From: a virus
Strand: one strand, 5' to 3'
DNA: 32,722 bases
Virus record (IMG/VR): IMGVR_UViG_3300047550_000959
Span: 1-32,722 of that record
The translations under genes were made by a program, and so were the position numbers. Numbering within the stretch: position 1 is the first letter of the stretch; the number at the start of each line of letters is the position of its first letter. The notes beneath the pieces are model-generated. The model was not told the DNA's origin. It worked only from the letters and a program-made list of their open reading frames with translations, and made no database searches. Below, one piece after another: positions 21,301 through 30,104 of this stretch.

Positions 21301-24300
21301 CTAAGTAGTGCGTCAGGAATTGCAGTTTTTCACCAGTCGACAGCGCCAGTTGTTCAGCGACGTTGTTAAACGAATCGTCCAAGTCCCTGATAATTTTTCC
21401 GCCAAGATCATTCCTACGCTCACGAGAAACAATCTCATAGGTTGTGTCTACAAATGCAGTGGCTTTATTTCTCCACCCTTGTACGGTGAATAGATCTTTG
21501 ACTGCTTTGGCTAACTTGGACGGTGGGTATTCAGCGTCGCTGAGTTCATATGCCTTGCGAAGCTCAGGGTCAGCCAAGCCACCCTCACGGGTCTTCTTAC
21601 CTTCTGGTATTTTCTTGGGTTCTTTTTTCTTCGCCGACAGGTCAGATAAATAAATCGGCTCAGTAGGCACAGACAAGATGTCTTCAAATGCCGCGCTTAA
21701 CTCCATCATAAAGTTGTTGGATATCATCTGGCCCGGCTTGTACCCAACGATGCCTGCAATGGCCTTTTTGAACTCTGTCCACATCGACTTCTTGCCGGGC
21801 ATACGGTCAAGGATCTTGTCTTTACGCAAACCAAAAGCTACGTCTTGGGCGTACTCAACGCCCTCACCATGCAAATCTACTTGGAAAATTTTGTCAGTCA
21901 TGGCATAAGCCAAAAACTCATACGGATTTTCGTACGCGTTTGGATGCCTACTTTCCAAAGTACCTTTTGTGCTTTTCATGATTGCCAAAATTTGCTCAAC
22001 CGCTTTGATCTGATATTCAGTCAATAGTTTCTTTTGGCCTGTCAAAAAAAGATTCATTACTCGCACGGTGCCAGCGTGTACTACCTCGTGCAAGATTGTT
22101 GTATATGTCATGCCTTCAGGCGTTACATAAATAGTATCTTTGTCTGCTTTATATATAGCCAGATCATTGTTGGGTAAGCTATCTACGTACTCAATCTTTG
22201 TTTTTAGCCCAAGGTTCGCTACCAACTTAGCAACTTGTCGATAAATTTTTTGATGTGATACATTCGCATCTTTTAGTTTTTCAGCAATACCTTCCAACAA
22301 ACCATTGAGGTTATTGTCTTTAATTAACTGTATGAGATTATTAGATAACCGTTCTGACGCTGTCGGCATTGTGCCGGATGTCCTGCTTTGTTTGTCCCGC
22401 AGTTTTTGGTAATACTCTTGCAGTTTTATAGATTTCTGACGAACTTCGTCTTGTATTTTTTGGATATTTTTATTCTGGGCTTCTTTAGCCTCAGAAGACA
22501 TACCTTTATTTTCGTTGTTAATCTGCTGTGCAACCTCAGCAAAACCAACATCTTGTTGTAAACCAGAATTGTTTGCTACTGTCCGCAGATATGCAGCTTT
22601 TGCGGCGCTGGATAAATCTCTCCAAGCAGGGAATTTGAACCCGTACACTTTTCCTGTAGCGTCGCGGTTGTCCTCGTAGCCTTTGATAAGACGTTGTTCT
22701 CGGCGGTCGAGAGTACCCTCACCTTCGCGGCTTTCAATACCTTGTTGACGCCGGAAGTCCAAAAGCGCTTTGGCAGCAGCATTGTGTTCTTCGACGGTGT
22801 TGTTGCGAATGTTGTCGAGGTAAACTTCTTTTTCAGCAGGTGTGATTTCTTTATCCCAGTTAGGGAGTTTATTTTTAGTTCCGCCGTACGTCTGTAATTC
22901 TTTCTCAGCCGTAGCAATTTCAGCAGCCAAATCTTCTGCGCGTCGCGTTACTTCATTTGCCTGCTCACCTAGCTTGGCAATAGCTTTTTCATCACCTTTT
23001 AATTTGGCGGCTTCGAGTTGGTCATCAATACGCTCAGACGCAAGTTCAGCTTCTTTACTATCTTTGTACAGTTGCTTCAGTTTTTCAGACAAACCAGTAC
23101 GGGCTTGATTGTGTTCATCAGCTGCTCTGTTTATTTCTTCTCGTGTAGCGTTGTATTCTTCAACAACAGCGTCACTAACTTTTATATTGGGTAACGACTC
23201 ACCACGGGATTCTTCGAGCAGGCGCAGACGTTCTTGTTCAGCTTGTTTTTCATATTTATCCGCTAACCGCATAGCATCTTCGACACTTGCGCCTCTTGGA
23301 GCTGCGGGTGTTGTATCTTGTGCGGTTGCAACAGCGCCCCTACCTTGGTCAATTAACTTTTGTACGCCAACGCGTTTGGCAGGTAAGCCGTCTGACGAAG
23401 GTTTAAATAGTTCTACCCCGTGCTTTTCTTCAAGTCGGTTGAGGAAGTTAAGTTTGTTGGTGATGAGTTTGTTAGCCGCTCCGTCCTCGATCAGGTTTAA
23501 AACCTCATCACGGCGTCTGCTGATTTCATCTTGTGTCTCTTGGCTCAGTGAACCGAGTTCGACGCGTGCGCCACCCACAGTTCCGCCGCCACTTGGAGGG
23601 ACAGTTGTTCCAGCTCCTCCCAAATCTCCGGTGGTATCGACTGGAGCTGCGGGGGCATTGGCTGTAGTATCGGCTGTTGCATCCACGCTAGGGCCTGCTC
23701 CACCTGCTGTAGTGTCAGTTTCACTTGGCGCTCCTTTTTTACGGCGCTTCTTTGTTTCTGTAGGTGCAGGAGGTACGGGCGGTACTTCTTCCTGTTTGAC
23801 CCGTGTATCTGCATCTATCAACGCAAGCTGTTCTGCATCCGCTTGCGGCGCTTTTGTTTTTCTTTCTTCGTCGTATGTTGTGAACAGATTCTTTAAATCT
23901 TGCCCGCCAACAGCTTTATCAGCAATCTCTTGCTTGGCTTTGTAAGCCTCACGCCCGCCACCCACTGCACCCATGCCAAGACCAGCCAGACCTTCCAATG
24001 TGGCTTGGCTGACAACGCCCTGCATGGTGGGCACATCAAACCCTTGGCGTTGCAGCGCAATGTTCTGCGCCATTTGTTCTTGTCCGCCTTGTGGAAACTC
24101 AGTCGCAAATTCCTTCGCTGCTGTGATTGCACCTTGTTTGACAACACCTCGTTCAGCAGCTTTCTTGGTTTCTTCTTCCGTCGCTGCTTTAACCGCAGCT
24201 TTGGCAGCTTCTCTACCCGTCGCCTGCGTGGCAACCGTTGCGGCGGCCTCTTCTGCGGAGACTCGCCCAACAATATCTTTAGCCAACTGCCGTGCAAGTA

Positions 24301-25096
24301 CAGGCTCCACGCCTGTTCTGGCTCCAACCGCGCCAATTCCTGCACCAATCAAAATTTGGTCTAAGTTTTTGCCGCCGTATTCTTGTGCTTTGACTGCCAC
24401 AGCTTCAATCTGCTCAGGCGTCATCTTGGTTTTTTCAGTCAAGACTTGTTTGGTGGCGTCGTAGATTGCACTTTTAACAGTACCCGCACCCATGACTGCG
24501 CCTGTACCTAACCCAACCCCCGTAGCTACTATCGGAGCGCCGCCAGTCAATGTGGTCAGCAGGCCAGCAGCAATTGCAGGTGCAGACGTACCCAAGGCAT
24601 TTGCCATCACATCAACAGGTGCAACAGACATGGCTTTAACACCAGCCACAATCTGGTCGAGGACACCTTTGTCCTCGGCTTCCTTCATGATGCGCGCAAT
24701 CTCGCGGCTATCCTTTTTGGACTGCGCACTGTACAAGGCCGCTATGTCGTCCTCAACTCCGCGAAGAGTTTTAGACACTGACGAGTCTGCGCCAAAAGCA
24801 TCCGCTACCATGCGCACGCCTGTGACAAGACCTGCTCCTACTTTGAGAGGCACGTCAGCGACTTGGCGCAACATGCTCTGATCTTCTGGTCTTGGTTCAG
24901 GTGTCTTTACAGGCGCTGCTGGCGCTGCTGGCGCTACCACTGGTTTGACATTTAAGGGCATCCACTGATTTTTTATCAGCCCAAACTTTTCCCCTGTGTC
25001 GGGGTTACTAGCAGTCTTGGAAAAAGGAACCCACTCGTTGTCAACCAACGCAAAGCGTTCCCCTGTATCAGGATTGGTAGCAGTTTGAAGTGCCAT
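18383..25096 (-). CDS. Giant ejection-type virion protein with zincin motif (large polyvalent protein)
   Basis: 2237 residues, last gene of the minus-strand virion block, where podoviruses carry their largest internal (ejected) protein. In order: two 23-residue N-terminal repeats (N8 and N31, each N-P-D-T-G-E-x-F); a Gly/Ala-rich hydrophobic region (about 160-260); Pro/Thr-rich linkers (about 430-510); coiled coils (about 570-800); a zincin motif H1003-E-V-V-H1007; an LPD38-like segment near 1643 (N-F-A-P-K-N-F-V-T-D); a hydrophobic segment near 1900. No lysozyme or transglycosylase motif is obvious. Probably packaged and delivered with the DNA, perhaps protecting it or cutting host proteins (inference). 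ATG lies 2 bases after the previous stop, with no clear ribosome-binding site. Confidence 0.85.
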   Translation of the reverse strand: MALQTATNPDTGERFALVDNEWVPFSKTASNPDTGEKFGLIKNQWMPLNVKPVVAPAAPAAPVKTPEPRPEDQSMLRQVADVPLKVGAGLVTGVRMVADAFGADSSVSKTLRGVEDDIAALYSAQSKKDSREIARIMKEAEDKGVLDQIVAGVKAMSVAPVDVMANALGTSAPAIAAGLLTTLTGGAPIVATGVGLGTGAVMGAGTVKSAIYDATKQVLTEKTKMTPEQIEAVAVKAQEYGGKNLDQILIGAGIGAVGARTGVEPVLARQLAKDIVGRVSAEEAAATVATQATGREAAKAAVKAATEEETKKAAERGVVKQGAITAAKEFATEFPQGGQEQMAQNIALQRQGFDVPTMQGVVSQATLEGLAGLGMGAVGGGREAYKAKQEIADKAVGGQDLKNLFTTYDEERKTKAPQADAEQLALIDADTRVKQEEVPPVPPAPTETKKRRKKGAPSETDTTAGGAGPSVDATADTTANAPAAPVDTTGDLGGAGTTVPPSGGGTVGGARVELGSLSQETQDEISRRRDEVLNLIEDGAANKLITNKLNFLNRLEEKHGVELFKPSSDGLPAKRVGVQKLIDQGRGAVATAQDTTPAAPRGASVEDAMRLADKYEKQAEQERLRLLEESRGESLPNIKVSDAVVEEYNATREEINRAADEHNQARTGLSEKLKQLYKDSKEAELASERIDDQLEAAKLKGDEKAIAKLGEQANEVTRRAEDLAAEIATAEKELQTYGGTKNKLPNWDKEITPAEKEVYLDNIRNNTVEEHNAAAKALLDFRRQQGIESREGEGTLDRREQRLIKGYEDNRDATGKVYGFKFPAWRDLSSAAKAAYLRTVANNSGLQQDVGFAEVAQQINNENKGMSSEAKEAQNKNIQKIQDEVRQKSIKLQEYYQKLRDKQSRTSGTMPTASERLSNNLIQLIKDNNLNGLLEGIAEKLKDANVSHQKIYRQVAKLVANLGLKTKIEYVDSLPNNDLAIYKADKDTIYVTPEGMTYTTILHEVVHAGTVRVMNLFLTGQKKLLTEYQIKAVEQILAIMKSTKGTLESRHPNAYENPYEFLAYAMTDKIFQVDLHGEGVEYAQDVAFGLRKDKILDRMPGKKSMWTEFKKAIAGIVGYKPGQMISNNFMMELSAAFEDILSVPTEPIYLSDLSAKKKEPKKIPEGKKTREGGLADPELRKAYELSDAEYPPSKLAKAVKDLFTVQGWRNKATAFVDTTYEIVSRERRNDLGGKIIRDLDDSFNNVAEQLALSTGEKLQFLTHYLDQPLTDFKAAFADWMKLTGESFKEASATIHMLAEMFHEPERRKALFVQMVPLKTDKTFNVGGKMISAAERRTQILGDRATGTPGLIDQVELTDAQKKKLWAELTNLAENHNDAYGYSPNPKIGKPKNAEQAKLLTDMNSDTYTALGINMDEVKLRQEQFAAMPEKQQEAVNKIFASLKNLTDATKELNQIGHYWSFPVSNITGMFDYQYYLPFKNNKDNASRPTEKDYFVDPEAISHGVSLQEVENKTHGRFAVSTNPLLQVMSDAYRSADRAGRRNLTQSIKNALPKSEKNPNGTGVILGDVRAHIPFAEREKTDMSQFKGGANIFHYNDDGSIDVLQVGEEHILEAIRYAFKHEKPLVDLANAITGWVGAQHTRYNINFAPKNFVTDMFTNAWNMGGGMMGPLAAPKYVGLVATRVLQNGLGKAWEIALLNEKGDEQSQQRMANSAKKDPFVRDMLELIKYGGKTAYIESFSIKNNTEKLKKLEKNSWIADTKESIDNLLDTWSSMFELTSRTAAYGMFREYYYKKNLEKNMDEKSAYQAACTQAAAETKNLTNFEKVGTYGRELGALYMFIRPSAISATRAIETAAPAFTTLDVAKRHMPAAVQNDPAAAEEYIKNFKQLRTNSQIMIATLMGAGYATYWMAMMMAPDDEWKRNSVRTDNMQQWTRNARFHMPDSLGLGRDIIIQIPWGFGLGAFPAIGAQIGGMYHGQTSIKDGLGNIAGSILTDSFLPIPISKIPVSEQPLKWAFDSVVPSVLRPISEYIMNMNGIGQAINSATMRRFGDAFTGGDRIPEVYKDFTAWLYNKTQGAWDVSPNTAYFLTNSYIDGIARIGEMSYNWVDLSKGEKAFNPKTDLALLGSFFGSKSNVDAREFSSIQEKIKDLDTRLKTLNKTNRATAIEFRAEHPGVENAISIYNQQVARLDKIRKRANEIRAMEIPPIDKQELLRLNILQQNMLKHEIIERLKVYGVEP

Positions 25097-25098
25097 GT

Positions 25099-27723
25099 TT
25101 AATCCAATTTAGCGCCGGGTGGTAAAGGAGGCATACCCTTGTGAGCATTATCACCTTTTACTCTTGGTTTGTTTCCGGGCGCGGGCTGTGCCGCAGGTGG
25201 AGTCATGCCAATCGCTTGTTTTACGTAATCTAGTGTGGTATTAGCCGTTTCTCTCATTTTTTGATGGCCACTACGTATATTTTCAAGTTCAGCTTTAGCG
25301 GCTGCAACTCTTGATTTCACTACATCGCTATCTCCAGTCAAACTTGCATCTGCCACCAGAGCTTGATATTTAGGGTCAGCTAATTGATTGGCAATCTTTG
25401 CCTCCACGTTGGCTTGCAGTTGAGTGGCAGCGTTCAATTTAGCTAGTTGATTGGCGTCATTCTGTGCTTGACGTGACCCAGCCATAGCAGCTGCACGGAT
25501 TTTTTCCGCTTCCAACGTAGTTTTATTGGCGGAATCTTGCAGGTCTTTGCGCATGTTTTCAATACGAATGTCTCTTGCTTCCTCACGTTGGCCTCGACGA
25601 ATATCGGCTGCTTCTGCGCGCTTGTCTGCACGTTCGCCTTGGGCTTCTTTTTCTTGAAGTTCAAGAAGTTTCAAAGTAGTTTGTTGGGTTCTTTCTGCCC
25701 ATTTATTTTTAACCGCAGTGGCAGCCTCGTAATCGCCTTTTTGTTCAAGACGTGTTGCCTCGTCAAGTCCAGCAATAGACTTGTCAATCTCCATGCGGAT
25801 TTTCTTGACTTCCTTCTCATCAGAGATAAGCGTAGGAATTGTTTCTTTGACTGAAGCCAAACCAGCTGCCAATGTTGGGCCGGGCGTTGAACCCCAACGT
25901 CCAAAGAATTCAGCCAGACGCAGGTATCGTGTACGCTTGGCTTCATCTTCTGCGTTGGCGCGTTCCGCCATCAGTTTTGCACGGTAGTCTTGATTTGGCG
26001 GTTCAATACCAGCAGCTTTTTTGGCAGCTTGTATTTCAGCTATGCGATCTTCTATAGGCACTGCCGCTTCTTTTGCAACATCAGCTTGATATGCCTTCAT
26101 CGCAGGAGTGAGGTCTTTTGCGCTTTGAATTGCATCAGCTACAGTCTGTGGCGCAGGGGGCGGTGTCTGTGCTTGCGCAATACCCTGTTCACGGATAGGC
26201 GGCGCAGGGGGAGCAGGCTCTGTTGGGTTATCAGATACCACACCGCTTGGACGAGGTGCTGCCATCAGGATGCCTTGCGCACGACGAGACTCCTCATCAT
26301 CCGCAGGGGCAATGACAGCATTTTTGCTTCCCTTGGCAAACGCCACAATACCGCCACCAGCCATGCCGGGGCCTTTCTCCATTTGACGCTCACGCAAGAT
26401 GCGCTGAGCCATGCGTCTGATAGAAGGACTTGTTGACTCTCTCAACTGACGTTGCAGGGCTGCATCGTCCATATTCTCAAGGTCGCTTGCAACCTCGCCG
26501 CCCACGTCGTAAGACATGATGCCTGATTTTTTAAACTCTTTTGGTAGGCCGCCGCTTGCGCCTTTTGGAGGGTTAAATGCGTTGTACAACGACGCACCCG
26601 CGCCCGCCGCGCCGATAGCTTGAGTAAGCGCGTTTGGTGCAGCCGCATACTGCTGTGTAGTCTGAGCCTGCATTGGCAAGCCACGCAACATATTGGACAT
26701 CGTGCCCAGCTGCATGAGTGGGTACTGCTGCGCATTGGCATAGTCTTGCATGGCTTGATTGATTTTTTGCTGCTCCAACGCTTGCTGCTGTGCGCCAATA
26801 GTATTTTGCAAGTTGTAGATGCCTTGCTGCGACGCAAGCTGTTGCGCGCCTAGCCCTGCCAGTTGGCCCGCGCCTTGCATTGCTTGGCCGTAACCAGCCT
26901 GCTGCGCCCCAATACCTGCGCCGACACCAGCCATGCCAGCTTGAAGCCCTTGCAGTCCTAGCCCTGCGCCATACTGTTGCGCCTGTTGCGCTTGTTGGAA
27001 CGCTGACTGAAGCCCGGTGGCTTGGATGTCGCCTTTTTGAAGTGCCAGATTACGTGCAGCCTCCGCATCGGTGATTGCTTGTCGTGACCCACCAAACGCC
27101 CCAGCCCGTACAGCTTGTGCGTTACGTTGAGTGCCTGCAATATCTGCTTGCCGCTGAGCTTCACGCTGCTGAACATCCACGACGTTTTGCATGTAGGGAG
27201 ACATATACGCCTGCATGGCAGCTGGGTTTGTTGCTTGTTGCGCATAGCGATTGCCTGCACCGGCAGCTTCGTACCCTAAACCTGCTAGGCCAACACCTTG
27301 CCCAGCTGTACCCAGCTGCCCCATGATTCCTTGACCAGTAAGCCCGATTGCTTGACCGTACTGTTCTGGTGTTTGCATGTTTGCAATGCCTGTTTGGGCT
27401 TGCTGCTGTAATGGCTGAAACCCTGCAACGGCTTTACCGGGGTCGTAGGACAGTTGATTACCTTGCTCGTCGTATGTACCCCCGTACGCTCGATATGGTT
27501 GGAAGCCAGTTATATTGAAGCCGCCATCTTCAGTGGGAGTGCCTTGGAACAACTGCTTTTGCGTAGCGCCAAGCATGGTCTCGACATACGGTTTTGCATA
27601 CTCAGGGATGTTTGTTTGATATGACGTGGTTTGCGTAGGTTGCCCACCGCCACCGCCACCGCCTAAATACATAACAAAATCTTGACCTGTCAACCAATCA
27701 AACAAACTTTTGACGATGCTCAT
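25099..27723 (-). CDS. Gln/Ala-rich internal virion (ejection-type) protein, 874 residues
   Basis: N-terminus has a seven-glycine run (G21-G27). Residues about 150-350 are rich in Gln, Ala and Gly with a repeated amphipathic look and contain G-A-F-G-G-S-R-Q-A, a pattern common in podovirus internal or tail-associated proteins. A G-G-G-I-V-A-F motif occurs near 460, and the C-terminal third is a long charged coiled coil. The start overlaps the GNAT-like gene stop (ATGA) with GAGGA upstream. Its place just before the giant protein suggests both form the inner core or the DNA-delivery channel. This is a positional inference. Confidence 0.8.
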   Translation of the reverse strand: MSIVKSLFDWLTGQDFVMYLGGGGGGGQPTQTTSYQTNIPEYAKPYVETMLGATQKQLFQGTPTEDGGFNITGFQPYRAYGGTYDEQGNQLSYDPGKAVAGFQPLQQQAQTGIANMQTPEQYGQAIGLTGQGIMGQLGTAGQGVGLAGLGYEAAGAGNRYAQQATNPAAMQAYMSPYMQNVVDVQQREAQRQADIAGTQRNAQAVRAGAFGGSRQAITDAEAARNLALQKGDIQATGLQSAFQQAQQAQQYGAGLGLQGLQAGMAGVGAGIGAQQAGYGQAMQGAGQLAGLGAQQLASQQGIYNLQNTIGAQQQALEQQKINQAMQDYANAQQYPLMQLGTMSNMLRGLPMQAQTTQQYAAAPNALTQAIGAAGAGASLYNAFNPPKGASGGLPKEFKKSGIMSYDVGGEVASDLENMDDAALQRQLRESTSPSIRRMAQRILRERQMEKGPGMAGGGIVAFAKGSKNAVIAPADDEESRRAQGILMAAPRPSGVVSDNPTEPAPPAPPIREQGIAQAQTPPPAPQTVADAIQSAKDLTPAMKAYQADVAKEAAVPIEDRIAEIQAAKKAAGIEPPNQDYRAKLMAERANAEDEAKRTRYLRLAEFFGRWGSTPGPTLAAGLASVKETIPTLISDEKEVKKIRMEIDKSIAGLDEATRLEQKGDYEAATAVKNKWAERTQQTTLKLLELQEKEAQGERADKRAEAADIRRGQREEARDIRIENMRKDLQDSANKTTLEAEKIRAAAMAGSRQAQNDANQLAKLNAATQLQANVEAKIANQLADPKYQALVADASLTGDSDVVKSRVAAAKAELENIRSGHQKMRETANTTLDYVKQAIGMTPPAAQPAPGNKPRVKGDNAHKGMPPLPPGAKLD

Positions 27724-28127
27724 AATTTAATCCTCATCACTTGGTGGGTGTTTTCCATACCCATCTTTTCGTACATCTGTACCAACGTGCCTCTTGCCCA
27801 GCACTGAGCTTTTGTTGCACCAAAGCTGCGCATCCATTCTTTTGCAGCTTCGAATACATGGTCTCTGACAATCCCTTTACCACCCATCAAATTGACATGC
27901 GCCACGCGCTCGCGGGGGTAGTCCATGAACTCAACAGTAACGGCTCCCGTTATGCCTGCATCAGGTTCTTCCCAAACCAAAAGAAATACCCGCCCTGTGC
28001 GCACTGAGTATTCAACTTGCTCAATCGTAATCATCTCTGGTTCAAGATCAATCGCCTTCTGGAGTAAAGGCGCAGCGATAGGCCACACACGCGGCAATTC
28101 ACTGGGATGAACTTGATAGAGTGGCAT
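27720..28127 (-). CDS. GNAT-like protein in the virion block, 135 residues
   Basis: Pattern of a small Gcn5-type acetyltransferase fold: N-terminal helix, V-F-L-L-V-W-E strand, G-A-V-T-V-E-F strand, then V-N-L-M-G-G-K-G-I-V (an acetyl-CoA-loop-like stretch) and a C-terminal M-Y-E-K-M-G-M-E segment typical of GNAT ends. Similar proteins sit beside internal virion genes in many podoviruses. Whether it still transfers acetyl groups or is only structural is open. Start overlaps the previous stop as TAATG. Confidence 0.7.
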   Translation of the reverse strand: MPLYQVHPSELPRVWPIAAPLLQKAIDLEPEMITIEQVEYSVRTGRVFLLVWEEPDAGITGAVTVEFMDYPRERVAHVNLMGGKGIVRDHVFEAAKEWMRSFGATKAQCWARGTLVQMYEKMGMENTHQVMRIKL

Positions 28128-29794
28128 TACTTGGGCATGTATTTGTTAGGGTTGATCTGTTTGCCTTGCTTTGGGTTCCCTGTACGTGCCTTACGTACGT
28201 TGGTCATCATCTGATGAAGTTTCTTTGCGCCCGCATCGGTTGAGCCGTTTCCAAGATGTGACACCACATCAGCAGGGACAACAAACTCACCGTCAGCCAG
28301 TCGAGCAGGTTGCTTGCCAGCAATCGTAGCGGGGATGTTATCCGACATGCCGTCGCCCGGGCCTTTGAGCAAGCGAGGATTACCACCCGCTGCATAGCCG
28401 CCCAAACTCATGATGCCGCCGCCTGCCGCTTCAGTTACAGGCCCACTGTCTTGGGCTTTCATGCCGGGTGGCGCAAGATTGATCTGCCCCATGGGAGTAG
28501 GACGCTTCATACCGGGCAGCTGCATGTTTGCGCGCTTGTTGACTTTAGCCATGCGGATCTGTGCCGCAGTCAGTGGGTCAAGATAGCGAGTGTCTGGGTC
28601 AAGGTCGTAGTAGATGCCCACATCACTTTTATTAGACGGCGTTTCAGGTTTCCGAGTCATACGCTCGTAATAGTCCATCGCCAACTCATCAGTAGTCTTA
28701 CCACCCCTAGCAAAACTCATTTCCCCCGTCATAGGGTTTACACCTGTATCAGAAGCGCCAGAAACCACGTTTCTAGATATGGGCTGTTGGTATGGCGTTG
28801 CGTACGCGCCTTTGCTGATGTCAGCCATGGGGTAACCTGTGTTTGCGCCCACGGCGTTTGCGTTTGACATGGCTTCAACTGGGCCACCGCCTACATATGC
28901 TTGCATGATACCGCCCTCAGCGTAGACTTTGGGGGTGTACTGATAATCTTCGGGGCGAGCAATTCTGCCTTTGAAGTCAGGCGACATTTTGTACTTGGTC
29001 AGAATGCCGTTGTATTCTTCTTTTTGTGGCGTACTTTGATTACTACCAAGCAACTTCATCGCCGAGTAACCCAAGGAAGCCGCCGAAAGCGGGTTCTGTT
29101 TGGCAAAGTCCAGAGCCTTTTGGAAACCAGCTTGTAACCCAGACGGCTGCTCAAGCGGCATAAAACGGTTGTCGTATCCTTCTAATCCGTACGCTCCCTC
29201 AGTATTACCAAACAGAGCTTGGCGTTCTGCGGATGATCCTAACGGATGTGTAACAGGGCTGCCCGCAAAAGCATCTATGCCTCGGTTAGCTGAACCATAT
29301 AAAGTAGGTTGGGGCGCGCTTTGGGGGACGAAAGGTTCTACTTGAGCAGGGGCGGCAGCTGGAGAAGCAGAGGCCACATGAGTTGTTGGGACATTTCCAA
29401 GTCCTTGCCCAGACAGCTGATTTGAAACAATATCGCTCATTCCTGAGTTGGCAGCCTGCACAGCGTCTAACTGTTGTTGTGCAATCAAGGCTTCATTGAT
29501 ACCTGCTGTACCAGCTCCACCACCTCCAGAAATAATTCCTTGCGTAACAGCTTCGCCTAAGGATGGAGCCGCAGCACTGATACCTTCCAGTCCTGCCATA
29601 CCAAGGCCTTCTAAGCCTAGCGCCCCTGCACCCAAAGCCCCCGTACCTAGGGCATCAAACGCCGCAGCGGTTCCAAATTCTGCACCCATCGCCGCTTCAG
29701 GGATAAACGAAGTTGCGAACATTTCCGGCGCGGCTACGGCAAACGATTCTGCTATTGCCGCTTCTGCTGCTGTTGCTGCTGCTGCTTCAGGCAT
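28127..29794 (-). CDS. Ala/Gly-rich virion protein with conserved C-terminal peptide, 555 residues
   Basis: ATG 29794 chosen because GAGG lies upstream and it follows the previous stop; a GTG four codons earlier is weaker. The first 110 residues are Ala/Glu/Gly-rich. Motifs E-G-G-I-M and G-G-G-I-M-S-L occur in the second half. The C-terminal 90 residues have a very regular block: G-P-G-D-G-M-S-D-N-I-P-A, then L-A-D-G-E-F-V-V-P-A-D-V-V-S-H-L-G-N-G, recurrent in phage virion proteins. Likely an internal or tail-associated structural protein; the block may be an assembly or cleavage signal (inference). Confidence 0.78.
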   Translation of the reverse strand: MPEAAAATAAEAAIAESFAVAAPEMFATSFIPEAAMGAEFGTAAAFDALGTGALGAGALGLEGLGMAGLEGISAAAPSLGEAVTQGIISGGGGAGTAGINEALIAQQQLDAVQAANSGMSDIVSNQLSGQGLGNVPTTHVASASPAAAPAQVEPFVPQSAPQPTLYGSANRGIDAFAGSPVTHPLGSSAERQALFGNTEGAYGLEGYDNRFMPLEQPSGLQAGFQKALDFAKQNPLSAASLGYSAMKLLGSNQSTPQKEEYNGILTKYKMSPDFKGRIARPEDYQYTPKVYAEGGIMQAYVGGGPVEAMSNANAVGANTGYPMADISKGAYATPYQQPISRNVVSGASDTGVNPMTGEMSFARGGKTTDELAMDYYERMTRKPETPSNKSDVGIYYDLDPDTRYLDPLTAAQIRMAKVNKRANMQLPGMKRPTPMGQINLAPPGMKAQDSGPVTEAAGGGIMSLGGYAAGGNPRLLKGPGDGMSDNIPATIAGKQPARLADGEFVVPADVVSHLGNGSTDAGAKKLHQMMTNVRKARTGNPKQGKQINPNKYMPK

Positions 29795-29795
29795 A

Positions 29796-30104
29796 TTACA
29801 CCTCACATTTCATTAAAACAAAGCCTTGTCTGCGGTCAAATTCTTTAAACCCAAACATGGCGATAAGCTTCTGTGCTTTTACATCATTTTCAAAGGGTGT
29901 AGCATACACTTCCGTGTACCTTTTGTCCTTAAAATCTGAAAGCATCTTCTGGAAAATTTTTTGGTATCGCTTGAACTTGGATGGCGTCCACGCTCCGGGG
30001 TTAAAGTTCAAATGCAACGAGATCTTTTTACCCTCAAATAGGTAATCACACAGGACTTCTATGTCCGTGTCTTCATATATCTTTTCTCTTACCTGCGCCG
30101 TCAT
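29796..30104 (-). CDS. Short GNAT-like protein, 102 residues
   Basis: Starts in an ATGA overlap with the preceding stop. The C-terminal part (K-A-Q-K-L-I-A-M-F-G-F-K-E-F-D-R-R near 78-94) has the end-helix and strand pattern of GNAT proteins. It is shorter than usual and lacks an obvious acetyl-CoA loop, so it may be a reduced, structural version. A second GNAT-like gene lies two genes downstream, at 27720-28127. Confidence 0.55.
   Translation of the reverse strand: MTAQVREKIYEDTDIEVLCDYLFEGKKISLHLNFNPGAWTPSKFKRYQKIFQKMLSDFKDKRYTEVYATPFENDVKAQKLIAMFGFKEFDRRQGFVLMKCEV

Noticed and set aside
23109-23945. 278-residue plus-strand frame
   Set aside because: It is the complement of the low-complexity Ala/Thr/Glu-rich part of the giant minus-strand gene; its extreme Ser/Ala content reflects that.
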